A stretch of DNA of 64,000 bases from Agromyces rhizosphaerae. Lineage in GTDB: Bacteria; Actinomycetota; Actinomycetes; Actinomycetales; Microbacteriaceae. A program made the position numbers and the translations under genes. The first letter of the stretch is position 1, and every line of letters starts with the position of its first letter. Positions 25,597 to 31,729 of the stretch are shown one piece after another. The stretch is taken from NCBI RefSeq assembly GCF_027925245.1, contig NZ_BSDP01000001.1:1488001-1552000 (forward strand), given 5' to 3'. Below the pieces are notes generated by a model. It was given only the letters and a program-made list of their open reading frames with translations. It made no database searches and was not told where the DNA came from.

Positions 25597-26412
25597 TCAG
25601 GGGTGCACGGGCGACGCCATGTACGCGACCACCGTCGCGGGGTCGCCCAGCACCCGGAACCGGTCGGGCAGCGAGCTCGGGCGGGCGCGCTCCCAGACGA
25701 ACAGCAGCAGGTCGCCGAGCGCCGCGCGGAGGACCGTCGAGGCATCCGGCCCGTCTCCTGCGGCATCGCCGACCGAGGTCGCCTCGGCGGTCGGGTGCCG
25801 CGTGACCGCCCAGTCCGGCGTGATGGTCCACGCGGCGGGCACGTCGATCGAGCGCAGCACCAGCGTGCCGGGCAGCGGGTCGAGCCCGGTCGAGGCGAGC
25901 GTGCGGGTGAGGAAGACCGCGTAGAGCTCGTCGATCGCGTCGGCGAGCATCGCCGGCCCGCCGGTCTCGGGCACGTGCGGCGCGGGCGCGAGCGCGGTGC
26001 GCAGGTCCCACAGGTGCTTTCGCGCCTCGTGCGCCATGCGCCGGTTCCAGAACGCGGTGCGGCCGGTGCCGAGGAACGTCCAGCACTCGCGCGCCGGGTC
26101 GGTCCGGTCCAGCGCGTCGGCGAGGCCCGCCGCGCCCTCGGCGTACCAGGCGATGCGATCGGATGCCTCGGGCCGCGCGTGCGCCGCACGATCGGCCGCC
26201 CGCCCGGTGCGCACGACCTCGGTCGCCCAGCGCTGGATCTGCCCGAGGTGGTCGATCATCTCCCCCGCCGTGGGCCAGATCGCCGACTGCACCGGCGCCG
26301 CCGGGTCGATCCCCTCCGCCTCGGCCCCGAACGCCTCCGACATGGTGCGCGTGGCGCGCGCGAACGCCGGCGCGGCGGCGGCCTCGATCTCGCGGCGCAG
26401 GATGCCGGTCAT
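25597..26412 (-). CDS. maleylpyruvate isomerase N-terminal domain protein (DinB-like fold)
   Basis: The 271-residue protein has the helical mycothiol-dependent maleylpyruvate isomerase-type N-terminal region: VQSAIWPTAGEMIDHLGQIQRWATEVVRTG at residues about 41-70 and WNRRMAHEARKHLWDLRTAL near 127, the histidines of which sit where this family binds a metal. The C-terminal region with PGTLVLRSIDVPAAWTI...RAALGDLLLFVWER is the usual MDMPI C-terminal module. Such proteins are mycothiol-linked transferases or are uncharacterised. The ATG overlaps the stop of the upstream DUF2087 gene (ATGA). Confidence 0.78.
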   Translation of the reverse strand: MTGILRREIEAAAAPAFARATRTMSEAFGAEAEGIDPAAPVQSAIWPTAGEMIDHLGQIQRWATEVVRTGRAADRAAHARPEASDRIAWYAEGAAGLADALDRTDPARECWTFLGTGRTAFWNRRMAHEARKHLWDLRTALAPAPHVPETGGPAMLADAIDELYAVFLTRTLASTGLDPLPGTLVLRSIDVPAAWTITPDWAVTRHPTAEATSVGDAAGDGPDASTVLRAALGDLLLFVWERARPSSLPDRFRVLGDPATVVAYMASPVHP

Positions 26413-27011
26413 GCCGTGCGTGCCCCGGCGGAGTCGGCCGGGCCGGTCACGGTCGCGGGGTCGATCACCCGCGCACCCGCCTGGCGTGCGTCGCCGGGCA
26501 CGTCGGCGGCGGGCCGGGCGTACTCCGAGCCCGACCGCGTGCGCTCGAGCAGCGCCGCGTCGACGAGCGATCGGCGCAGCAGCGCCACGTCGTCGGTGAA
26601 CTCGGCGAGCCGCTCGTTCACCCCCCGCTCGTCGAGCACCTCGTTGGTGCCGATCGCGCGATCGACGATGAGCTCGAGCAGCGCCCGCCGGTCGGAGGAG
26701 TTCGCCGGGTACTGCGCGATGCGCCCGCCGCGGAGGAACCGCTCGGGGCCCTTCGTCGCCCGGGCGGTCGCCGAACCGTGCAGCAGGTCGTGGAACACGG
26801 CGCCGTCGGCGCTCAGCACGCCGTCGGCGTCCTCGGCGACGAGCGCCACCTCGGCGAGCGCGCGCAGCGCCCGGGTCGCCCGGCGTTCGCCGAGCCTCGC
26901 CTCGACCTCCGCGCGCGTGCTGCCGAGCACGGCCATCGCGAAGGCGGCGCGGCGGTCGTCCTCCACGAGCATCGCCACCACGCGGCGCCAGTCCGGGCTT
27001 CCGACGATCAT
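26409..27011 (-). CDS. DUF2087 domain-containing protein
   Basis: About 200 residues. The central part FLRGGRIAQYPANSSDRRALLELIVDRAIGTNEVLDERGVNERLAEFTDDVALLRRSLVDAALLERTRSGSEY is the DUF2087 module, which looks like a winged helix ending in a short strand and is often found behind ArsR-type domains; the N-terminal half is compatible with a degenerate helix-turn-helix. It may regulate the downstream MDMPI-like gene with which it is coupled. The start MIVGSPDWRR is chosen because CACACT lies 6 nt before it; a GTG 39 bp upstream is possible. Confidence 0.78.
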   Translation of the reverse strand: MIVGSPDWRRVVAMLVEDDRRAAFAMAVLGSTRAEVEARLGERRATRALRALAEVALVAEDADGVLSADGAVFHDLLHGSATARATKGPERFLRGGRIAQYPANSSDRRALLELIVDRAIGTNEVLDERGVNERLAEFTDDVALLRRSLVDAALLERTRSGSEYARPAADVPGDARQAGARVIDPATVTGPADSAGARTA

Positions 27012-27081
27012 GTGCCCAGTGTGCCGCGCCGATACCGGAGCATCCGTCACCTCCCCCGGCGCTTCGCATCTGCGCCGACGG

Positions 27082-28002
27082 CTACGGAATCGTCTCCGCG
27101 GTGCGCTCGAGGGCCGATTTCGGTCGTTCGCGCTGCGTCGCGATCGCGGTGCCGGCCGCCCCGCACACGACGACGATCGCGACGACCTCGAGCAGGGTGA
27201 ACGACTCGTCGAGCACCAGCCAGCCGAACCCGGCCGCGATCACCGGGCCGAGGCTCGTGATGATCGCGTACAGCCGCGGGGTGATCCGCCGCAGGATGTA
27301 CGTGTCGAGGCTGTACGGGAGGGCCGACGACAGCACGCCGACGCCGAGCAGCAGGCCGAGCACGCGCCAGTCGATCGCGCCCGCGTCGAAGGTGACGACG
27401 GCGAACGGCAGCAGCAGCGCAAGGCTCACGATGCTCGCGACCGTGAGCCCCTCGAGCCCCGGCAGGCCCACCGCGACCCGTCGGGTGAGCACGATGTAGA
27501 GCGCCCAGCTCACCGCGGCGGTGAGCGCGAGCGCGACGCCCCACGGGTCGATCTCCCCGGCGGCGGATGCCCCGGGGCCGAGCAGCAGCACGACACCCGC
27601 GCCCGCGGCGAGCGCGCAGGCGACGTCGAGCCATCGGCGCGAGGTCACGAGCGCGAGTCCGAGCGGCCCGAGGAACTCGATGGTCGCGGCGACGCCGAGG
27701 CCGAGCAGGTGCACCGACTCGTAGAACGCGAGGTTCATCACGGCGAGCACCACGCCGAGCGCGATCGCGGGCCACAGCCGGCGCCACGTCAGCGACGCCC
27801 GGCGCGGACGGTAGAACGGGAGCACCACCGCGACCATCACCACCTGGCGCACGGCGACGACCACGAACGAGCCCACGACGGGGATCACGAGGCCGGCGAG
27901 CGAGGACCCGAAATTGATCGAGAACTCGGTGCCGAGCTGCGTGCCCGCACCGGCGAGGCGCCTGCGCCGCTGCGCGGCATCCGCCTGCTCCCCCGTGCCC
28001 AC
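27082..28002 (-). CDS. EamA family transporter (RhtA-like)
   Basis: A 306-residue carrier with ten hydrophobic helices in two EamA repeats. Features such as NLAFYESVHLLGLGVAATIEFLGPLGLALVTSRR and LPYSLDTYILRRITPRLYAIITSLGPVIAAGFGWLVLDE match the RhtA threonine/homoserine exporter branch. The C-terminus is a short basic tail. The GTG start has TATCGT 6 nt upstream, and a longer ATG-initiated frame running against the DUF1294 gene is rejected. Divergent from DUF1294: the two -10 boxes are only 17 bp apart. Confidence 0.87.
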   Translation of the reverse strand: MGTGEQADAAQRRRRLAGAGTQLGTEFSINFGSSLAGLVIPVVGSFVVVAVRQVVMVAVVLPFYRPRRASLTWRRLWPAIALGVVLAVMNLAFYESVHLLGLGVAATIEFLGPLGLALVTSRRWLDVACALAAGAGVVLLLGPGASAAGEIDPWGVALALTAAVSWALYIVLTRRVAVGLPGLEGLTVASIVSLALLLPFAVVTFDAGAIDWRVLGLLLGVGVLSSALPYSLDTYILRRITPRLYAIITSLGPVIAAGFGWLVLDESFTLLEVVAIVVVCGAAGTAIATQRERPKSALERTAETIP

Positions 28003-28008
28003 GGCTCG

Positions 28009-28014
28009 ACGATA
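28009..28014 (-). promoter_or_regulatory. -10 hexamer TATCGT of the EamA gene
   Basis: Six nt before GTG. It faces away from the TACGAT box at 28032-28037, so two leaderless genes diverge from about 40 bp of DNA. Confidence 0.6.
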
Positions 28015-28031
28015 CGCGTCCGCGGCCCCGC

Positions 28032-28037
28032 TACGAT
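28032..28037 (+). promoter_or_regulatory. -10 hexamer TACGAT of the DUF1294 gene
   Basis: Six nt before the GTG start. Confidence 0.6.
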
Positions 28038-28043
28038 GCACGG

Positions 28044-28433
28044 GTGCCGACCACCCGACCCAGCCCGCGCTCGCGCCGCCGCAACGGCGTGCAGCCCGCC
28101 GCGTTCCTGCCCCTCGCGCTGTTCGCCGTGCTCTGGGTCGTGCTCGCCCTGACGGTCGGCGCGCCCGCTTGGCTCGGGGTCGTCTACGCGGTCGCATCCG
28201 TCGTCGCGTTCGTGCTCTACGCGGTCGACAAGTCCGCCGCGCGCGCCGACCGCCGCCGCATCCCCGAGTCCACGCTGCTCACCGCCGGCCTCGTCGGCGG
28301 CTGGCCGGGCGCGATCGTCGCCCAGCAGGTGCTGCGGCACAAGACCGTGAAGCGCGAGTTCCGGGTTCCGTTCTGGATCACCGTGGTGCTGAACGTCCTC
28401 GCGTTCGTCGCGGTCTGCCTGCTGCTCGGCTAG
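28044..28433 (+). CDS. DUF1294 family membrane protein
   Basis: The 129-residue protein has a basic N-terminus, two helices (FLPLALFAVLWVVLALTVG and LGVVYAVASVVAFVLYAVDKSAA), the DUF1294 core RRIPESTLLTAGLVGGWPGAIVAQQVLRHKTVKREFRVPFW, and a final helix. Members often carry a cold-shock domain in front; this one does not. Function unknown. The TAG stop is also the first half of the -10 box of the AraC-type gene 10 nt further on. Confidence 0.85.
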   Translation: MPTTRPSPRSRRRNGVQPAAFLPLALFAVLWVVLALTVGAPAWLGVVYAVASVVAFVLYAVDKSAARADRRRIPESTLLTAGLVGGWPGAIVAQQVLRHKTVKREFRVPFWITVVLNVLAFVAVCLLLG

Positions 28434-28436
28434 CGT
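28431..28436 (+). promoter_or_regulatory. -10 hexamer TAGCGT of the AraC-type gene
   Basis: The first three bases are the DUF1294 stop codon. Six nt separate the box from the ATG, so the AraC gene can be transcribed independently although the genes are nearly contiguous. Confidence 0.6.
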
Positions 28437-28442
28437 CGAGCC

Positions 28443-28922
28443 ATGTCACCCGACGAGCTCGCCGAGCTCGCGCACCTGCGCCGGGCACGCGACCTGATCG
28501 ACCGCGAGTACGACCGACCGCTCGACGTGCCGTCGATGGCCGCGGCGGCGCTCATGTCGCCCGCGCACTTCTCGCGCCGCTTCCACGCGGCCTACGGGGA
28601 GACGCCGTACGCGTACCTCATGACCCGGCGCATCGAGCGCGCGATGGCGCTGCTGCGCGACGGGGCGAGCGTGACGGATGCCTGCATGGCGGTCGGCGCG
28701 ACCTCGCTGGGCTCGTTCAGCACCCGCTTCACCGAGATCGTGGGCGAGACGCCGAGCGCCTACCGCCGGCGCGACCACCCTGCCGAGCAGTCGATGCCGA
28801 CGTGCGTGGCGATGTTCACGACCCGGCCGCAGCGGGCGCCGCGTGTGCCCGAGGCATCCGCTCGCCCGTCCCCGTCGAGCACGATCGGAGAAGGCACCGC
28901 GACGCCCGCGGGCGTACCGTGA
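28443..28922 (+). CDS. AraC family transcriptional regulator
   Basis: A short 159-residue regulator consisting almost only of the AraC DNA-binding domain: ARDLIDREYDRPLDVPSMAAAALMSPAHFSRRFHAAYGETPYAYLMTRRIERAM carries the first helix-turn-helix, DACMAVGATSLGSFSTRFTEIVGETPSAYRR the second. There is no sensor domain; the tail of 45 residues is Pro/Ser/Thr-rich and disordered. The VOC gene begins 5 nt after its stop. AraC-only regulators paired with a VOC gene are a common actinobacterial arrangement, and control of that gene is the simplest guess. Confidence 0.9.
   Translation: MSPDELAELAHLRRARDLIDREYDRPLDVPSMAAAALMSPAHFSRRFHAAYGETPYAYLMTRRIERAMALLRDGASVTDACMAVGATSLGSFSTRFTEIVGETPSAYRRRDHPAEQSMPTCVAMFTTRPQRAPRVPEASARPSPSSTIGEGTATPAGVP
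28915..28920 (+). promoter_or_regulatory. -10 hexamer TACCGT of the VOC gene
   Basis: Overlaps the last codons of the AraC gene and lies 6 nt before the VOC start, so the pair need not depend on one transcript. Confidence 0.55.
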
Positions 28923-28926
28923 CCAC

Positions 28927-29331
28927 ATGGGCATCGCAGTCAAGTACGTGGACATCACCGTGAACGACCCCGTCGAGTCGCTGCCGTTCTACCGGGACGC
29001 GCTGGGCTTCGAGGTGCGCAACGACGTGGAGTCGGGCGGCCACCATTGGATCACGCTCGGTTCCCCCAAGCAGCCCGGCCTCGAGATCGTGCTCTCCGAC
29101 CCGCACGCGGGCCGCTCGCAGGCCGACGGCGACGCGTTGCAGATGCTGCTCACCAAGGGCGTGCTGCACGGGGTCGTGCTGGCCGACGACGACGTGGACG
29201 CCGCGTTCGAGCGCGTGCGCGCGTCGGGCGCCGAGGTGCTGCAGGAGCCGATGGACCAGGGCTGGGGCCCGCGCGACTGCGCGTTCCGCGACCCGTCGGG
29301 CAACACGATCCGCATCGCGCAGGCCGTCTGA
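28927..29331 (+). CDS. VOC family protein
   Basis: The 134-residue protein has the typical halves VKYVDITVNDPVESLPFYRDALGFEVRNDVESGGHHWITLGSP and GVVLADDDVDAAFERVRASGAEVLQEPMDQGWGPRDCAFRDPSGNTIRIAQ, a single-module glyoxalase/bleomycin-resistance fold. Closest in pattern to the YkcA/PhnB-like proteins found next to AraC regulators. Substrate unknown. A GGTTC-C-GAACC palindrome follows about 20 bp after the stop, between it and the convergent HemD-type gene. Confidence 0.85.
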   Translation: MGIAVKYVDITVNDPVESLPFYRDALGFEVRNDVESGGHHWITLGSPKQPGLEIVLSDPHAGRSQADGDALQMLLTKGVLHGVVLADDDVDAAFERVRASGAEVLQEPMDQGWGPRDCAFRDPSGNTIRIAQAV

Positions 29332-29359
29332 CGCCGCGACCCGGTCGGTTCCGAACCGG

Positions 29360-30649
29360 TCAGGTGGGCACCGAGATGCGGTAGCCCCGCTTGATCACGG
29401 TCGCGACGACGCCGGGGCGCGGCAGCGCCTGCCGCAGCCGGCTGAGCGCCACGTCGACCGCGTGGTCGTCGAGCGGCTCGGGCGTCGATCGCGCCAGGTC
29501 GGCGCGCGACACGGTGCGCCCCTCGGCACGCATCAGGGTGCGGAAGAGCGCCAGGCCCACCGGGCTCAGTTCGATGCGCTCGCCGTCGAGCACGACGAGG
29601 CGACCGCGCAGTTCGACGACGCCTGCCTCGGTCGGCAGGCGCAGCACGTTCTTCTGCTCGAGGTGCTCGCAGACGAGGCGGATGAGCGCGCCCATGCGGA
29701 ACCGGTCGGGCGCGATCGGCAGCACGCCGGCCTCGACGAGCGGCTGCGCGGTCACCGGGCCCACCGCGGCGGCGACGACCGACTCCCGGAACGCGGCGAG
29801 CATCGGCTCCAGCCGCCCGAGCCCGTCGGCGGCCTCGAACAGCGCCTCGACCGCGGGCGCGCTCGTGAACGTCACGGCGTCGAGCGCCCCCGAACAGACG
29901 GCGTCCACGAGCTTCGCGACGCGCGCCTGGTCGTCGTGCGCCTGCCAGCGGTACGGCGCCACCGGGTAGACGGTCGCACCCGCGGCGGTGAGCCGCTCGA
30001 GCTGCGCCCTGTCGGTGTAGCCGTGCAGCTGCACCGCGATCGCCTGCCCGTCGACGTCGTCGCGCAGCACGAGGTCGACGAGCGAGGCCGTGGTCTCGCG
30101 CTCGCTCATGCCGTGGTCGTCGAGGTCGGCCGCGCGGATCGCGCCGCGCGCCTTCGGGCCGCGCACGAGGATGCGCGCCTCGCCCAGCACGTCGAGCACC
30201 TCGTCGCCCAGCCCCGCGGCATCCGCAGCCTCGAACCAGCGGCGCATGCCGTACGAGGTGGTCGCGAGCAGCACCGCGGGCCGGGCGTCGATGATCGCCC
30301 GGGTCTCGTCGACCACCACGGCGTCGTCACGCGCGCCCGTCATGCGGATGGTGGGCGCGTGCAGCACGGATGCCCCGCGGCGCTCGAGTGCCGCGACGAG
30401 CTCGGCCGAGCGGCGGTCGCTCGTCACGCCGATGCGGAAGCCCTCGAGCTGGTCGGCGCGGAACGCGGCGACCGGGCCCGTGTCGGCGCTGCCGCGACCG
30501 GTGAGGTCTGCGCCGGGGGCGTCCGCGCGGGCGCGGCCGTGCGAGTCCTCCCAGGTCGGCGCGGGAGGCGCGGTCGGCGCGGGAGGCGCGGCGGCCACGC
30601 CGGCCGACGCGTCGCGTGCGGCGGAGGGCGGGACAGGTGCGTCGGTCAT
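29360..30649 (-). CDS. uroporphyrinogen-III synthase (HemD) fused to a winged-helix DNA-binding domain
   Basis: Residues about 70-330 are a HemD fold (FRIGVTSDRRSAELVAALERRGASVLHAPTIRM; VTFTSAPAVEALFEAA; VAAVGPVTAQPLVEAGV), the enzyme that closes the uroporphyrinogen-III ring. Residues about 340-429 are an OmpR-type winged helix (GRLVVLDGERIELSPVGLALFRTLMRAEGRTVSRADLARS...VDVALSRLRQALPRPGVVATVIKRGYRISV). The first 65 residues are disordered. Established knowledge: the same fusion occurs in Mycobacterium tuberculosis (Rv0260c) beside nitrite reductase and NarK3 genes. It is the third gene after nirB and cobA, 17 nt past cobA, with GGAGGG before the ATG. It may act as a local regulator that senses a tetrapyrrole. 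Confidence 0.9.
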   Translation of the reverse strand: MTDAPVPPSAARDASAGVAAAPPAPTAPPAPTWEDSHGRARADAPGADLTGRGSADTGPVAAFRADQLEGFRIGVTSDRRSAELVAALERRGASVLHAPTIRMTGARDDAVVVDETRAIIDARPAVLLATTSYGMRRWFEAADAAGLGDEVLDVLGEARILVRGPKARGAIRAADLDDHGMSERETTASLVDLVLRDDVDGQAIAVQLHGYTDRAQLERLTAAGATVYPVAPYRWQAHDDQARVAKLVDAVCSGALDAVTFTSAPAVEALFEAADGLGRLEPMLAAFRESVVAAAVGPVTAQPLVEAGVLPIAPDRFRMGALIRLVCEHLEQKNVLRLPTEAGVVELRGRLVVLDGERIELSPVGLALFRTLMRAEGRTVSRADLARSTPEPLDDHAVDVALSRLRQALPRPGVVATVIKRGYRISVPT

Positions 30650-30666
30650 GGGCGCGCCCTCCGGTG

Positions 30667-31728
30667 TCAGGTGCCGAGCCGGGCGATCACGCTCGCGACG
30701 GCATCGGATGTCTCAGGGCGCCCATCCTCGCACCCGAATGTTTCGGGAACTCGCACGACCTCGCCGACCACGATGACGGCGGGCGAGGCGGGCCGCACCT
30801 CGGCGACCCGGTGCAGGATGCCGCCCAGGTCGGAGACGGTCGTGCGCTGCCCGGCGCTGAAGCCGCGCTCGACGATCGCGATCGGCATCTCGGCGGCCAT
30901 GCCGTGGCGGCGGAGACCTGCGACCAGGTGCGGCAGCGTGCCGACGCCCATGAGCACCACGAGCGTTCCGCCGAGCCCGACGAGGTGCGCGAGCTCCTCC
31001 TCGGAGAACGGCACGTGTCCGGACGCCACGGTGAACGCACGGCTCACCTCGCGGTGGGTGACGGGGATGCCCGCGGCGCCCGGCACCGACACCGCGCTCG
31101 TGACCCCGGGGACGACCGTGACGGGCACACCGGCCACGCGGCACGCGTGCACCTCCTCGCCGCCGCGGCCGAACACGAACGGATCGCCGCCCTTCAAGCG
31201 CACGACCCGCAGGCCCTCGAGGGCGCGCGCGACGAGCAGCCGCTCGATCTCGCGCTGCGGCACGGCGTGGTGGCCCGGCGTCTTGCCGACGTCGATGAGC
31301 TCCGCTCCCGGCGCCCACTCGTCGATGCGGTCGGTCGGGCCGAGGCGGTCGTGCAGCACGACGTCGGCCTCGGCGAGCGCGCGGCGGCCGGCGAGCGTGA
31401 TCAGCTCGGCGTCGCCGGGGCCCCCGCCCACCAGGGTCACGTGCCCGCGTGGCGTCGGCTCGACCGGGGCATCCGTCAGCACCGGCAGCCGCATCGAGCG
31501 GGCCAGGGCGACGGTCGTTTCGCGCTCGGCCGGCGTGCCGTCGACCCAGGCGAGCACGTCGACGTGCGCGGCGTCGAGCGGCTGCTCGAGCCGGGCCGCG
31601 GCGTGTTCGCCGAGCACCTCGAGCACGCGAGCGCCCGCGGCGGTGTAGCGCGCCCGCGCGCGGCGGGTGCGGTCGGCGCGGCCGACGACGAGCACGGTCA
31701 GTCCGGCCAGGTCGAGTTCGACGTGCAT
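30667..31728 (-). CDS. cobA: uroporphyrinogen-III C-methyltransferase with a shortened dehydrogenase-like N-terminus
   Basis: The 353-residue enzyme is a SUMT from about residue 96: GHVTLVGGGPGDAELITLAGRRALAEADVVLHDRL, then VRLKGGDPFVFGRGGEE and PGVTSAVSVPGAAGIPVTHR, which are the S-adenosylmethionine-binding motifs. It converts uroporphyrinogen-III to precorrin-2, the branch point to siroheme and B12. The first 90 residues resemble the NAD-binding half of CysG/Met8, but the glycine-rich loop reads GRADRTRRARA and the dimerisation part is absent, so precorrin-2 dehydrogenase activity is doubtful. The ATG begins 1 nt after the nirB stop; a longer upstream frame reading into nirB is rejected. 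Confidence 0.92.
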   Translation of the reverse strand: MHVELDLAGLTVLVVGRADRTRRARARYTAAGARVLEVLGEHAAARLEQPLDAAHVDVLAWVDGTPAERETTVALARSMRLPVLTDAPVEPTPRGHVTLVGGGPGDAELITLAGRRALAEADVVLHDRLGPTDRIDEWAPGAELIDVGKTPGHHAVPQREIERLLVARALEGLRVVRLKGGDPFVFGRGGEEVHACRVAGVPVTVVPGVTSAVSVPGAAGIPVTHREVSRAFTVASGHVPFSEEELAHLVGLGGTLVVLMGVGTLPHLVAGLRRHGMAAEMPIAIVERGFSAGQRTTVSDLGGILHRVAEVRPASPAVIVVGEVVRVPETFGCEDGRPETSDAVASVIARLGT

Positions 31729-31729
31729 C

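Noticed and set aside
30667..31728. Trifunctional siroheme synthase CysG
   Set aside because: The N-terminal part is about half the needed length and lacks the NAD-binding glycine pattern, so only the methyltransferase is supported.
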